Shown: piece after piece, positions 8,383 through 20,866 of the stretch
Layout of the letters: every line of letters starts with the position of its first letter
Position numbering within the stretch: the stretch's first letter is position 1
Source: Phaeacidiphilus oryzae TH49
GTDB taxonomy: Bacteria; Actinomycetota; Actinomycetes; Streptomycetales; Streptomycetaceae
Reading direction: 5' to 3'
Length of the DNA: 64,000 nt
Assembly: GCF_000744815.1 (NCBI RefSeq)
Contig: NZ_JQMQ01000005.1
Location: 876,055-940,054 of the forward strand
The notes under the pieces: generated by a model
Told to the model about the DNA's origin: nothing
What the model saw: the letters and a program-made list of their open reading frames with translations, nothing else
The model's database searches: none
Translations under genes and position numbers: made by a program

Positions 8383-9789
8383 ATGGGCCTTGGCCTGGGC
8401 TGGAAGCTGCACGGGGACGGCCGGGCCCCCGCACCGGGCGCGGTGGTGCGCCCGGACGAACGGCTGAGCTGGGGACGCACGGTCGGCCTCGGCGCCCAGC
8501 ACGTGGTCGCGATGTTCGGGGCCTCGTTCGTCGCACCGGTGCTGATGGGGCTCAACCCCAATCTGGCGATCTTCATGTCCGGGGTCGCCACCGCCCTCTT
8601 CCTGGTGGTCACCCGCGGGCGGGTGCCCAGCTATCTGGGCAGCAGCCTCTCCTTCGTGGGGGTGGCGGCGGCGATCCGCGCCTCGGGCGGCTCCACGGCG
8701 GACGTCACCGGGGCGCTGCTGGTCACGGCCGCCCTGCTGCTGGTGGTCGGGCTGGTGGTGAAGGCGCTGGGCGCGCGGGTCATCCACGCCGTGCTGCCGC
8801 CTGCGGTGACCGGGGCGGTGGTGATGCTGATCGGCTTCAACCTGGCGCCGGTCACGGCCGGGACGTACTGGCCGCAGGACCAGTGGACGGCGCTCGCGGT
8901 GATGCTCTTCACCGGCTTCGCGCTGGTGGTGCTGCGCGGCTTCTGGTCGCGGATCGCGATCTTCCTGGGCCTGGTCTTCGGCTACCTCCTCTCCTGGGTG
9001 CTGGACCGGGTCTTCGGGAAGATCCACTCGGTCAGCGCCTCCGGGCAGGTCACCGACCACTGGCGGCTCGACCTCTCGGCGGTCTCGCACGCCTCCTGGT
9101 TCGGCTTCCCGCACCTCCACGGCCCGGCGTTCTCCGGCTCCGCCGTGCTGGTCGCGCTGCCGGTGGTGATCGCGCTGATCGCGGAGAACACCGGGCACGT
9201 CAAGGCCGTCTCGCAGATGACCGACACCGACCTGGACGACTCGCTCGGCACGGTGATCGCCGCGGACGGCGCGGCGGCCATCATCTCCACCGCCGTCGGC
9301 GGCCCGGCGACCACCACGTACGCGGAGAACATCGGCGTGATGGCGGCGACCCGGGTCTACTCCACCGCCGCCTACTGGTGCGCGGCCGGTTTCGCCCTCC
9401 TCTTCGGGCTGTGCCCGAAGTTCGGCGCGGTCGTGGCAGCGGTGCCCGGCGGGGTGCTGGGCGGGATCACCGTGGTCCTCTACGGGATGATCGGCATGCT
9501 GGGCGCGCAGATCTGGGTGCGCGGCAAGGTCGACCTGTCCAACCCGATCCATCTGGCGCCGATCGCCGCCGGGATCATCATCGGCGTCGGCGGGGTCTCC
9601 TTGGACATCACCAAGAACTTCCAGCTGGGCGGGATCGCGCTGGGCACCCTGGTGGTCATCACCGGCTACCACTTCCTGCGCTGGCTGGCGCCGAGGCATC
9701 TGAAGGCGGAGACCCGCCCGCTGCTCGACGAGGGCACCAGCGGGTACGACGCGGACGCCCGGACGGCGGACCGGCCGGAGGCCTCCTGA
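8383..9789 (+). CDS. NCS2 family uracil/xanthine permease
   Basis: Proton-coupled nucleobase importer in the plasma membrane, 468 residues with about 12-14 hydrophobic segments. The NCS2 signature is clear: GLGAQHVVAMFGASFVAPVL at about residues 36-55, ALIAENTGHVKAVSQ (the conserved Glu in TM8) and GGPATTTYAENIGVMA (the TM10 motif). The start ATG 8383-8385 follows AGGAG at about 10 nt. It opens a plus-strand block and is followed 136 nt later by a molybdenum hydroxylase operon, so a purine or related heterocycle is a plausible substrate; uracil is equally common in the family. It is divergent from the kinase gene, with 203 nt between them. Confidence 0.9.
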   Translation: MGLGLGWKLHGDGRAPAPGAVVRPDERLSWGRTVGLGAQHVVAMFGASFVAPVLMGLNPNLAIFMSGVATALFLVVTRGRVPSYLGSSLSFVGVAAAIRASGGSTADVTGALLVTAALLLVVGLVVKALGARVIHAVLPPAVTGAVVMLIGFNLAPVTAGTYWPQDQWTALAVMLFTGFALVVLRGFWSRIAIFLGLVFGYLLSWVLDRVFGKIHSVSASGQVTDHWRLDLSAVSHASWFGFPHLHGPAFSGSAVLVALPVVIALIAENTGHVKAVSQMTDTDLDDSLGTVIAADGAAAIISTAVGGPATTTYAENIGVMAATRVYSTAAYWCAAGFALLFGLCPKFGAVVAAVPGGVLGGITVVLYGMIGMLGAQIWVRGKVDLSNPIHLAPIAAGIIIGVGGVSLDITKNFQLGGIALGTLVVITGYHFLRWLAPRHLKAETRPLLDEGTSGYDADARTADRPEAS

Positions 9790-9925
9790 CGGAGGGGACC
9801 GCTGACGGCGGGAACCCCGGGGGACCTCCCGGGAGTTGACGGTGTGTCAGGTGTGATGCCCAGCAGTCGGGCGGCTCCGCGCGCGCTCGCCGTGCCCGGC
9901 CCCCGGCCGAACGGAGGTCCCGCCC

Positions 9926-12313
9926 ATGAGCGCACCGCACGCGTCCGAGACCCCGCAGTCGCCCCGGCCGCCCGGGATCGGCGCCACCCGCTACGCCGGC
10001 AGCCGGGTCCCCCGGGTCGAGGACCCGCGGCTGCTGACCGGCCACGGCACCTATGTGGACGACGTGGTGCGGCCGGGGATGCTGCACGGCCACTTCGTCC
10101 GCAGCCCGCTGGCCCGCGCCCGGGTCCTCGGCGTCGACGTCTCCGAGGCGCTGGCGCTGCCCGGCGTGCGGGCCGTCTTCACCGCCGAGGACCTCAACCC
10201 CGGCGTCCATGAGCAGTGGTACACGATGCAGGGCCCGGACGCGCCGGACACCCCGCGGCCGCCGCTGGCCGAGGGCGAGGTCCGGTTCGTCGGCGATCCG
10301 GTCGCGCTGGTGGTCGCCGAGGACCGCTATCTCGCGGAGGACGCGGCCGAGTTGGTGGTCGTCGACTACGACCCGCTGACCCCGGTGGTGGACTACGCCA
10401 CCGCGCTGGACTCCGACCAGCTGGTGCACGAGGGCTACCCGCGCAACCTCGTCGGCGAGCGCGGCGGCCGCCCCGTCGAGGACCTCGCCGACGTCTTCGC
10501 CGGTGCCGCCCATGTGGTCCGGGAGACCATCCACCAGCAGGGCCACGCCTCGGTGCCGATGGAGACCCGCGGCCTGATCGCCGAATGGTCCGCCGCCGAC
10601 GGCGAGATGACGATGTGGGCGTCCAGCCAGTCCCCGCACGAGATGCGGATGTTCTGCGCCCGGGTGCTCGGCGTCCCCGAGCACCGGGTGCGGGCGGTGG
10701 TGCGGGACACCGGCGGCGGCTTCGGCCAGAAGATCGTGCCGATGCGCGAGGAGATGTGCGTGATGCTGGCCGCGCGCAGACTGCCGGCCGCGCTGAAGTG
10801 GATCGAGGACCGGCAGGAGAACCTGCTGGCCGCAGGGCAGGGCCGGCGGGAGCACGGCGAGGCCGCGATGGCCTTCGACGAGGAGGGCCGGATCCTCGCC
10901 GCCACCCTGGACCACGTCCAGGACGCCGGGGCGTATCCGGTGCCCAACCCGGTGAACACCGCAGGTCTGGTCGGGATGCTCTTCCCCGGCCCGTACCGGA
11001 TCCCCGAGGCCACCTTCACCCTCAGGTCGGTCTTCTCCAACACCTCGGGCCGGATCGCCTATCGCGGCCCCTGGGCCTTCGAGCCGCTCGTCCGCGAGGT
11101 GCTGCTGGACATCGCCGCCCGGCGGATCGGCATCGACCCGGTCGAGCTGCGCCGCCGCAACCTGCTGCGCCGGGACGAGCTGCCGTACACCAACGCCAAC
11201 GGCCTGCCGTACAGCGACATGACGCCGCTGGAGACCTTCGAGCACGCGATCGAGCTGCTGGACTACCCGGCGTTCCGGCGCGAGCAGCGGCAGGCCCGGG
11301 CCGAGGGGCGGTACATCGGCGTCGGCACCTCCAGCTACGTCGAACCGACCGCTGCGGCGATGGGGTCGATGGGCACCGAGGGCGCGACCATCAGGATCGA
11401 GCCCTCCGGCGCGGTCAACGTCTACGTGGCCGGCGGCTCCTGCGGCAACAGCCTGGAGACCACGGTCGTCCAGCTCACCGCGGACGCGCTGGGCGTCGAC
11501 ATCGAGGACGTCCACACCATCCAGGGCGACACGGCGGTGACGCCGTACGGGGCCGGCACCGGGGGCAGCCGCTCCGGTTCGATGCTCGCCGGAGCGATCC
11601 GGGAGACCGGGGGCGCCCTGCGCGAGCGGATCACCGCCATCGCCGCCCACAAGCTGGAGGCGGCGCCGGTGGACATCGAGCTGGCGGACAGCCGGGCCTT
11701 CGTCCGGGGCGACCCGTCCAGCGGGCTGACGATCGGTCAGATCGCCGCGCTGGCCTACTTCCAGAGCGAGCAGCTGCCTCCGGGTGTGCCGCCGGGGCTG
11801 GAGGCCGGCGGCCGGTACCGCGGTGCGGCCCCGATGGTCTGGGCGAACGCCACCCACGTCTGCACCTGCGAGGTGGACGTGGTCACCGGCGAGGTGCGGC
11901 TGCTGCGCTATATCGTCAGCGAGGACTGCGGTCCGATGATCAACCCCAACGTGGTGGAGGGCCAGATCGCGGGCGGCACCGTGCAGGGGATCGGCGGGGC
12001 GCTCTTCGAGGAGTTCGCCCACGACGCCGACGGCAACCCGCTGGCCACCACGTTCATGGACTACCTGCTGCCGACCAGCACCGAGGTCCCGGTCATCGAG
12101 CACGGCCACGTCGAGTCGCCGAGCCCGGGACCGGGCGGCTACAAGGGCGTCGGCGAGGGCGGGGCGCTGGGGGCGCCGCCCGCGGTGGTGAACGCGGTCG
12201 CCGACGCGCTGTCACCGTTCGGCGTCACCCTCAACCGGATGCCGCTGACCCCGGCCGCGCTCATCGAGCTGATCCAGGCCGCCGAGAGCTCCGGGAAGGG
12301 GGTGCCGGCATGA
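9926..12313 (+). CDS. Molybdenum hydroxylase, molybdopterin-binding large subunit
   Basis: Catalytic subunit of a xanthine dehydrogenase/CO dehydrogenase-family enzyme, 795 residues, ATG 9926 preceded by CGGAGG. Domain order is the small ferredoxin-like N-terminal alpha/beta-hammerhead (about 20-150) and then the cofactor domains. Visible motifs are DTGGGFGQKI (about 261-270), AYRGPW (about 378-383), GGSRSG and the C-terminal GVGEGGALGAP with the glutamate used as catalytic base. AYRGPW differs from the AYxCSFR loop of true form I CO dehydrogenase, so CO oxidation is not supported. The usual HGQGHETT-like molybdenum-pocket motif is CGNSLETT here (about 506-513). Substrate unknown. Overlaps the next gene by 4 nt (ATGA). 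Confidence 0.9.
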   Translation: MSAPHASETPQSPRPPGIGATRYAGSRVPRVEDPRLLTGHGTYVDDVVRPGMLHGHFVRSPLARARVLGVDVSEALALPGVRAVFTAEDLNPGVHEQWYTMQGPDAPDTPRPPLAEGEVRFVGDPVALVVAEDRYLAEDAAELVVVDYDPLTPVVDYATALDSDQLVHEGYPRNLVGERGGRPVEDLADVFAGAAHVVRETIHQQGHASVPMETRGLIAEWSAADGEMTMWASSQSPHEMRMFCARVLGVPEHRVRAVVRDTGGGFGQKIVPMREEMCVMLAARRLPAALKWIEDRQENLLAAGQGRREHGEAAMAFDEEGRILAATLDHVQDAGAYPVPNPVNTAGLVGMLFPGPYRIPEATFTLRSVFSNTSGRIAYRGPWAFEPLVREVLLDIAARRIGIDPVELRRRNLLRRDELPYTNANGLPYSDMTPLETFEHAIELLDYPAFRREQRQARAEGRYIGVGTSSYVEPTAAAMGSMGTEGATIRIEPSGAVNVYVAGGSCGNSLETTVVQLTADALGVDIEDVHTIQGDTAVTPYGAGTGGSRSGSMLAGAIRETGGALRERITAIAAHKLEAAPVDIELADSRAFVRGDPSSGLTIGQIAALAYFQSEQLPPGVPPGLEAGGRYRGAAPMVWANATHVCTCEVDVVTGEVRLLRYIVSEDCGPMINPNVVEGQIAGGTVQGIGGALFEEFAHDADGNPLATTFMDYLLPTSTEVPVIEHGHVESPSPGPGGYKGVGEGGALGAPPAVVNAVADALSPFGVTLNRMPLTPAALIELIQAAESSGKGVPA

Positions 12314-13197
12314 AGCCGTCGGCGTTCGACTACCACGCCCCGACCAGCGTCGAGGAGGCCGTCTCGCTCCTCGCCGAGCTCGGCGACGAGGCCAAGGCCA
12401 TCGCCGGCGGGCAGAGCCTGGTGCCGATGCTCGCCCTGCGGCTGACCGCCTTCCCCCACCTGGTCGACCTGCGAAAGGTGGCCGGGATCCGGGGGTTCGA
12501 GCAGCGGGAGGGCGGCATGTGGGTGGGCGCGGCCACCACCCAGTCCGCCGTCGAGCGGTCCGCCGAGATCGCCGAGCGGGTGCCGCTGCTGGCCCGGGCC
12601 ACCCCGCTGATCGGCCACTTCCAGATCCGCAACCGCGGCACCGTCGGCGGCTCGCTGGCGCACGCGGACGCGGCGGCCGAGTACCCGGCGGTCGCGCTGG
12701 CGCTGGACGCCGAGCTGGAGACGGCCTCACCGCGCGGGACGCGCACCCTCCCCGCGGCCGGCTTCTTCACCGGCATGTGGACCACCGGGCTCGCCGAGGA
12801 CGAGCTGCTCACCGGGGTCCGCTTCCCGGTGGCGGGCCCCCGCTGCGGCTACGCGGTCGAGGAGTTCGCCCGCCGCCGGGGGGACTTCGCCATCGCGGGC
12901 GCGGCCGTCGCGATCGAGCTGGACCCGCAGGGGCGGGTGGCGCGCTGCGGAATCGGCCTGTTCGGCCTCGGCCCGGCGGCCCAGCGGGCCACGGCGGCGG
13001 AGCGGGCGGTCGCGGGGACGGCGGTCGCGGGCGGCGGATCCGACGCGGCGGCGGCCGAGGTCGGCCGGATCGGGGTGGCGGAGCTCGACTCCGTCCCCTC
13101 CGACCTCCACGGAACGGCGGAGTACCGGAAGCGCGTGGGGGCGGCCATGGTGGCCCGCGCCTGGCAGAAGGCCGTACGGGAGGCGAGCGGTGACTGA
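12310..13197 (+). CDS. Molybdenum hydroxylase, FAD-binding medium subunit
   Basis: Electron-transfer subunit of the same enzyme, 295 residues. The N-terminal FAD-binding PCMH domain has AIAGGQSLVPMLALRL (about 33-48) and NRGTVGGSLAHADAAAEYP (about 105-125), the two pyrophosphate-binding loops of the CoxM/XdhB family; the C-terminal CO dehydrogenase flavoprotein domain follows. The ATG at 12310-12312 overlaps the large-subunit stop and the 3' end overlaps the small-subunit start by 8 nt, so the three genes should be translated as a coupled unit. The order large-medium-small differs from the medium-small-large order usual for cox clusters. Confidence 0.92.
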   Translation: MKPSAFDYHAPTSVEEAVSLLAELGDEAKAIAGGQSLVPMLALRLTAFPHLVDLRKVAGIRGFEQREGGMWVGAATTQSAVERSAEIAERVPLLARATPLIGHFQIRNRGTVGGSLAHADAAAEYPAVALALDAELETASPRGTRTLPAAGFFTGMWTTGLAEDELLTGVRFPVAGPRCGYAVEEFARRRGDFAIAGAAVAIELDPQGRVARCGIGLFGLGPAAQRATAAERAVAGTAVAGGGSDAAAAEVGRIGVAELDSVPSDLHGTAEYRKRVGAAMVARAWQKAVREASGD

Positions 13198-13681
13198 GGT
13201 CGAGATCGGGATCGAGCTGACGCTCAACGGAGTGAAGCGGCCGTCGCGGGTGCCGCCCCGGCGCACCCTCGCCGACCACCTGCGGACCGACCACCACCTG
13301 ACCGGCACCCACCTGGGCTGCGAGCACGGCGTCTGCGGCGCCTGCACGGTGCTGCTGGACGGCGAGGCCGTCCGGTCCTGCCTGGTCTTCGCGGTGCAGG
13401 CGGACGGCTCCGAGGTGACCACGGTGGAAGGGCTGACCGGCGAGGACGGCGCGCTCTCCCCCGTCCAGGCCGCCTTCCGCGACCACCACGGGCTGCAGTG
13501 CGGCTTCTGCACGCCGGGGTTCGTGGTCTCGGCCACCGCCCTGCTGGAGCGGAACCCCCACCCCACCGACGAGGAGATCCGGGAGGCGCTCTCCGGCAAC
13601 CTCTGCCGCTGCACCGGATACCAGGGGATCCTCAAGGCCGTCCGAGCCGCGGCGGACGGGGAGCGACCCGCCGTCGAGTGA
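13190..13681 (+). CDS. Molybdenum hydroxylase, 2Fe-2S small subunit
   Basis: Carries the two [2Fe-2S] clusters that pass electrons from the molybdenum centre to FAD; 163 residues from the GTG at 13190-13192. The N-terminal plant-ferredoxin-like cluster motif is GCEHGVCGACTVLLDG with a fourth cysteine in SCLVFA. The C-terminal all-alpha cluster motif is QCGFCTPG followed by CRCTGYQGI. All eight cysteines are present, so the subunit looks functional. It ends the three-gene operon. No maturation genes (XdhC/CoxDEFG type) are next to it in this window, so cofactor insertion must rely on genes elsewhere. Confidence 0.93.
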   Translation: MTEVEIGIELTLNGVKRPSRVPPRRTLADHLRTDHHLTGTHLGCEHGVCGACTVLLDGEAVRSCLVFAVQADGSEVTTVEGLTGEDGALSPVQAAFRDHHGLQCGFCTPGFVVSATALLERNPHPTDEEIREALSGNLCRCTGYQGILKAVRAAADGERPAVE

Positions 13682-13731
13682 CCACCGGCGAGTGATGGCA
13701 CGGTGGGTGACGACATGTCAGGATTCGTCCC

Positions 13732-14397
13732 ATGGCCACCGTGACCGCGCCCCTGGCGCCCGCCATCGGCGCACTGCGCACCCTCGCGGCCACCCCGCCG
13801 CCCGGCGACGGGGTGGCCGTCTTCGCGCGGATGTACCTGGTCGTCACCCAGGCCGTGGACCGGCATCTGCGGCTCACCCGGTACTTCCAGGACCCGGAGG
13901 CCACCGGAGTGCTGGCCGTGCTCTTCGCCGACCGCTTCCTCGACGCCCTGGACGCCCGCCCGGCGCCGGCCTGCTGGCGCCCGCTGCTGGCGCTGCGCCG
14001 GCACCCGGGGATCCGGCCGATCCAGTTCGCGCTGGCCGGGATGAACGCCCACATCGAGCACGACCTGCCGCTGGCGCTGCTGGACACCTGCGCGCGCACC
14101 GGGCGGGCGCTGCACGACATGTCGGCCGACTTCCACCGGGTCAACGACGTCCTCGCCGAGGTCGAGGAGAAGGCCCGCGAGGAGCTGGCGCCCGCCGGGC
14201 ACGGCGACGACCCGGACGAGCCGCTGCTACACCTGCTGGGCTGCTGGTCCATCGACCGCGCGCGGGACGCGGCGTGGGCGTCGGCGCACGCCCTGTGGGA
14301 GCTCCGCTCCCGCCCGGAGGCCTACGCCGCCACCGCGGACGCCCTCTCCGACTCCGTCGGCCTGATCAGCCGCTGCCTGCTGACGCCGCTGCGCTGA
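13732..14397 (+). CDS. DUF5995 family protein
   Basis: A 221-residue soluble protein resembling the DUF5995 family that is widespread in actinobacteria and has no assigned function. It is mostly helical and rich in His and Trp: FADRFLDAL, then GMNAHIEHDLPLAL (about 103-116), which contains the family's most conserved His-Glu-His-Asp cluster and could be a metal or cofactor site, and CWSIDRARDAAWASAHALWEL near the C-terminus. No signal peptide or membrane segment is visible. It starts 50 nt after the molybdenum hydroxylase operon on the same strand and could be read through from it; whether it is functionally linked is unknown. Confidence 0.75.
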   Translation: MATVTAPLAPAIGALRTLAATPPPGDGVAVFARMYLVVTQAVDRHLRLTRYFQDPEATGVLAVLFADRFLDALDARPAPACWRPLLALRRHPGIRPIQFALAGMNAHIEHDLPLALLDTCARTGRALHDMSADFHRVNDVLAEVEEKAREELAPAGHGDDPDEPLLHLLGCWSIDRARDAAWASAHALWELRSRPEAYAATADALSDSVGLISRCLLTPLR

Positions 14398-14404
14398 GGG
14401 GACG

Positions 14405-14441
14405 CCCTGATGTGCGGCCCGAAGGGCCGGGCACATCAGGG
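14405..14441. terminator. Two-tier hairpin between convergent genes
   Basis: Perfect 11-bp stem (14405-14415 with 14431-14441) enclosing a second stem GGCCC-GAA-GGGCC. It sits 8 nt past the DUF5995 stop and 108 nt past the guaB1 stop, so it can act as a bidirectional terminator. It runs straight into a variant of the 28-bp repeat (about 14439-14466, GGGGCGCGGGGAACCGCGCG form). Confidence 0.7.
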
Positions 14442-14549
14442 GCGCGGGGAACCGCGCGCCCGGCCGCCTACGGCGGGAGAGCCGCCGGCGGCGGGCCGGA
14501 CGGCGCCCCGTAGGCGGCTCGGTAGCGGCTCGGAGGCGGCTCGGCTCGG

Positions 14550-16925
<2,376 letters not shown>

Positions 16926-18434
16926 TCAGCGGGTGCGCAGCAGCAGCGCCAGGTACATCGCGTCGGTCCCGTGGAGGTGCGGCCAGAGCTGCACGTCGGG
17001 TCCGTCGCCCAGCCCCGGCATCCCCTCCGGCAGCAGCGGCCGGGCGTCCACCCACTCCACGGCCCGCTCCCCGCCGCCGTCCCGTTCCAGCTCCTTCAGC
17101 ACGTCCTGGACCACGGCCCTGGTCTCGGCCAGATGCGGCGAGCAGGTCGCGTACGCGACGAGGCCGCCCACCCGCACCGACCGCAGCGCACCGCGCAGCA
17201 GCCCGCGCTGCACCGGACCGAACCCCGGGAGGTCCTCGGCCCGCCGCCGCCACCGCGCCTCCGGCCGGCGCCGCAGCGCGCCGAGCCCTGTGCACGGCAC
17301 ATCGACCAGCACCCGGTCGAAGAAGTCCGGCTGCCAGGCCGGCCGCGTCCCGTCCGCCACGATCACCTGGTACGGCCCCGGGTTGCCGTCCAGCGCCCGC
17401 GCGACCAGCCGGGCCCGGTGCGGCTGCCGCTCCGAGGCGACCAGCGCCGCCCCCTGCCGCGCGGCCAGCGCCCCCAGCAGGGCGGCCTTGCCGCCCGGCC
17501 CCGCGCAGGCGTCCAGCCAGCGCTCGGTCCCGGCCGGCACGCCCTCCAGCGGCGGTTCGAGCGGCAGCCCCAGCGGGGCCGCCGCCAGCGCGGCCGCCAC
17601 CAGCTGGCTGCCCTCGTCCTGCACCCCGGCCCGGTTCTCCCGGACCGCCTCAAGCTCGCCCGGGTCGCCGCCCTCCGCCAGCCGCAGCGCGTACGGCGAC
17701 CAGCGGCCGTCCGCCGTGGCGTCCTCCGGCAGCGCCTCCCGCAGCTCCTCGGTGGTGGACCGCCCCGGCCTCGCCACCAGCGTCACCTCAGGACGGGCGT
17801 TGTCCGCGGCCAGCAGCGCCTCGATGCCCCGCCGGCCGGACTCCTCCGGCTGCCAGACCCCCAGCGAGTCCCAGAGCGCGCCCACGACCCAGCGCGGATG
17901 CGAGTACCGGACGGCCAGATGGTCTTCCGCGTCCTCCTCGTACGGCGGCGCGACCCGCTCCAGCCACTCGTCCAGGTCGTGCGCGGTGACCTTGCGCAGC
18001 ACGGCGTTGACGAACTTGGCCCGGCCGTCCCCGAGCACCACCCGGGCCAGCTCCACGGTCGCCGAGACCGCCGCGTGCGGGGGGATCCGGGTCGCCAGGA
18101 TCTGGTGGGCGCCCAGCGTCAGCACGTCGAGCACCGGCGGGTCGACCTCGCGCAGCGGCCGGTCGACGCAGGCCGCGAGCACCGCGTCGTAGCTGCCCTG
18201 CATCCGCAGCGAGCCGTAGACCAGCTCGGTGGCGAAGGCCGCGTCCCGTCGGTCGAAGTCCGGATGGTCCCGCTCGGCGTCGCGCAGCAGCGCGGGCAGC
18301 ACCAGGTTGGCGTACGCGTCCCGCTCGTCGACGGCGCGCAGCGCCTCGAAGGCGACCATCCGCGCCGGATCCTTCTTCGGCCGCCGGTACGGCCGCGCCG
18401 GACGCTTCCTCACCGGCCTTGCGGGGCTGCTCAC
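16926..18434 (-). CDS. rsmB: RsmB-family 16S rRNA (cytosine-C5) methyltransferase
   Basis: SAM-dependent rRNA methyltransferase of the RsmB/Sun/NOL1 family, 502 residues. The N-terminal NusB-like RNA-binding domain (about 25-165) includes [19 protein letters not shown] and [10 protein letters not shown]. The catalytic domain has [18 protein letters not shown] (SAM binding, about 308-325), [20 protein letters not shown] and [11 protein letters not shown]; the two cysteines of PCTG and ATCSP are the release and nucleophile residues. The start is a GTG at 18432-18434 that overlaps the fmt stop (GTGA). The N-terminus is very basic ([13 protein letters not shown]). Confidence 0.93.
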   Translation of the reverse strand: MSSPARPVRKRPARPYRRPKKDPARMVAFEALRAVDERDAYANLVLPALLRDAERDHPDFDRRDAAFATELVYGSLRMQGSYDAVLAACVDRPLREVDPPVLDVLTLGAHQILATRIPPHAAVSATVELARVVLGDGRAKFVNAVLRKVTAHDLDEWLERVAPPYEEDAEDHLAVRYSHPRWVVGALWDSLGVWQPEESGRRGIEALLAADNARPEVTLVARPGRSTTEELREALPEDATADGRWSPYALRLAEGGDPGELEAVRENRAGVQDEGSQLVAAALAAAPLGLPLEPPLEGVPAGTERWLDACAGPGGKAALLGALAARQGAALVASERQPHRARLVARALDGNPGPYQVIVADGTRPAWQPDFFDRVLVDVPCTGLGALRRRPEARWRRRAEDLPGFGPVQRGLLRGALRSVRVGGLVAYATCSPHLAETRAVVQDVLKELERDGGGERAVEWVDARPLLPEGMPGLGDGPDVQLWPHLHGTDAMYLALLLRTR

Positions 18435-19405
18435 TTGACACCCTCACCGCTCGCCGGGAGGGCCGCCGGGTCCGCCGGCTCGAAGCGCTCCCCGGCCTCG
18501 ATCCGGTGCCCGCGCGCCCAGTCTCCGGCGGACATCCGCTTCTTGCCCTGCGCCTGCACCTCGCCGAGCACCACCTCGTGGCTGCCGGTGCCGACCCGCA
18601 CGGTGTTCTTCTGCACCGCGATCTCGCCGGGCGCCAGCTCCGCGCGCTCCGGCGTGGGCCGGACCGGGCCCAGCTTGACCCGCTCGCCGCGCAGCACCGT
18701 CCAGGCACCGGGCGCCGGGGTGCAGCCGCGCACCACGCGGTCCACCCGCAGCGCCGGAGCCGTCCAGTCCACCCGGGCGTCCTCGACGTTGATCTTCGGG
18801 GCCAGCGAGACGCCCTCCGCGGGCTGCGCGACCGGCACCAGCGAGCCGTCCTCGATCCCGTCCATCGTCGCCGCCAGCAGCCCCGCCCCCGACTGCGCGA
18901 GCCGGCCCAGCAGGTCCCCGCTGGTGTCCGTCGCCCGGATCTCCTCGGTCACCACCCCGTACACCGGGCCGGAGTCGAGGCCCTCCTCGATCTGGAAGGT
19001 GGAGGCGCCGGTGACCGCGTCCCCGGCCATCAGCGAGTGCTGCACCGGCGCCGCCCCGCGCCAGGCCGGCAGCAGCGAGAAGTGGAGGTTCACCCAGCCG
19101 TGCCGGGGGACGTCCAGCGCGACCCGCGGCAGCAGCGCGCCGTAGGCCACCACCGGGCAGCAGTCGGGGGCGATCCGCGCCAGCCGCTCCAGGAACTCCG
19201 GGTCGCGCGGGCGCCTGGGCTTGAGCACCTCGATGCCGGCCTCCTCGGCCCGCTGCGCGACCGGGCTCGCGACCAGCCGCCGGCCGCGCCCGGCGGGGGC
19301 GTCGGGCCTGGTGACGACGGCCGCCACCTCGTGCCGGTCGGAGGCGATCAGCGCCTCCAGGGCGGGGACGGCCACCTCGGGGGTGCCGGCGAAAACGAGC
19401 CTCAT
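18431..19405 (-). CDS. fmt: Methionyl-tRNA formyltransferase
   Basis: Formylates initiator Met-tRNA using 10-formyl-tetrahydrofolate. The product is 324 residues, slightly longer than the E. coli enzyme. It begins [19 protein letters not shown], has the SLLP hallmark in [17 protein letters not shown] (about 107-123) and the DSGPVY segment, then the C-terminal beta-barrel tRNA-binding domain ([24 protein letters not shown]). Start ATG 19403-19405. It sits between def (54 nt upstream) and rsmB (4-nt overlap), the usual def-fmt-rsmB order that pairs formylation with deformylation. Confidence 0.96.
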   Translation of the reverse strand: MRLVFAGTPEVAVPALEALIASDRHEVAAVVTRPDAPAGRGRRLVASPVAQRAEEAGIEVLKPRRPRDPEFLERLARIAPDCCPVVAYGALLPRVALDVPRHGWVNLHFSLLPAWRGAAPVQHSLMAGDAVTGASTFQIEEGLDSGPVYGVVTEEIRATDTSGDLLGRLAQSGAGLLAATMDGIEDGSLVPVAQPAEGVSLAPKINVEDARVDWTAPALRVDRVVRGCTPAPGAWTVLRGERVKLGPVRPTPERAELAPGEIAVQKNTVRVGTGSHEVVLGEVQAQGKKRMSAGDWARGHRIEAGERFEPADPAALPASGEGVK

Positions 19406-19459
19406 AACGAGTGCGGCTGCCTCTCGGTTCTCTCTGCTGGGTCTCGGTACCGGCGCCGG

Positions 19460-20005
19460 TCAGAGCGCGCGGCCGAAGGTGCTGTGCGGCGACACCTTCA
19501 CCGTCGGCGCCTGCTCCCCGGCCCACTCCGCCTCGCGGATCGCGCGCAGCGCGGCCTTGCGCTGCTCGCGGTCGAGCCGGTCGATGAAGATGATGCCGTC
19601 CAGATGGTCGGTCTCGTGCTGGATGCAGCGCGCGAGCCGCTGGGTTCCCTCGATCGTGACCGGGTCGCCGTACTGGTTGAACCCCTTGGCGACCACGCCG
19701 TAGGCGCGCTTGCAGTCGTACTGCAGCCCGGGGAGGGAGAGGCAGCCCTCGGGGCCGTCCTGCTCCTCCTCGGTGAGGTCGAGCACCGGGTTGATCAGAT
19801 GACCGGTCTCGCCCTCCACGTGGTAGGTGAACACCCGCAGCGACACCCCGAGTTGGGGGGCCGCCAGGCCCGCGCCCGGGGCGTCCACCATGGTCTCGGT
19901 CAGGTCCTTGACCAGGGTGCGCAGCTCCTTGTCGAAGGTGACCACCGGCTGGGCCGTCATCCGCAGCACCGGATCGCCGAAGAGCCGAATCGGCTTGACC
20001 GCCAC
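19460..20005 (-). CDS. def: Peptide deformylase
   Basis: Fe/Zn metalloprotease that removes the N-formyl group from nascent proteins. All three family motifs are present: GAGLAAPQLG (about 45-54), EGCLSLPG (about 86-93) and the metal-binding QHETDHLDG (about 129-137). I chose the GTG at 20003-20005 because AGGAGG lies 6 nt before it and the resulting N-terminus VAVKPIRLFGDPVLR fits the family. In-frame starts at 20021-20023 and 20069-20071 would add 6 or 22 residues without such a site. The length is then 181 residues. First gene of def-fmt-rsmB-rpe. Confidence 0.92.
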   Translation of the reverse strand: MAVKPIRLFGDPVLRMTAQPVVTFDKELRTLVKDLTETMVDAPGAGLAAPQLGVSLRVFTYHVEGETGHLINPVLDLTEEEQDGPEGCLSLPGLQYDCKRAYGVVAKGFNQYGDPVTIEGTQRLARCIQHETDHLDGIIFIDRLDREQRKAALRAIREAEWAGEQAPTVKVSPHSTFGRAL

Positions 20006-20169
20006 CGGGGGCCTCCTGAACATCACGCGGGTAGGGGAACGACCCAAGTCTAGAGGTCGGCGCGCAACCACCGACCCCCGCGCCGTACGCGCCCGCTCGC
20101 ACGCCCCCGGCGTTACCCCCGGGCAGTGTCACCCGTTGGTCACAGAGAATTGACGGACGAGCGGGTTGA

Positions 20170-20793
<624 letters not shown>

Positions 20794-20866
20794 AGTCGCT
20801 GCGCGACTTCGCGGGGCCGCTCAGCGGAGTCCGGGGCGGCAGCCCCGGGGGCAGAAGAGAGCGAGG

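Noticed and set aside
9926-12313. Form I carbon monoxide dehydrogenase (CoxL)
   Set aside because: The diagnostic AYxCSFR loop is absent; AYRGPW is present instead.
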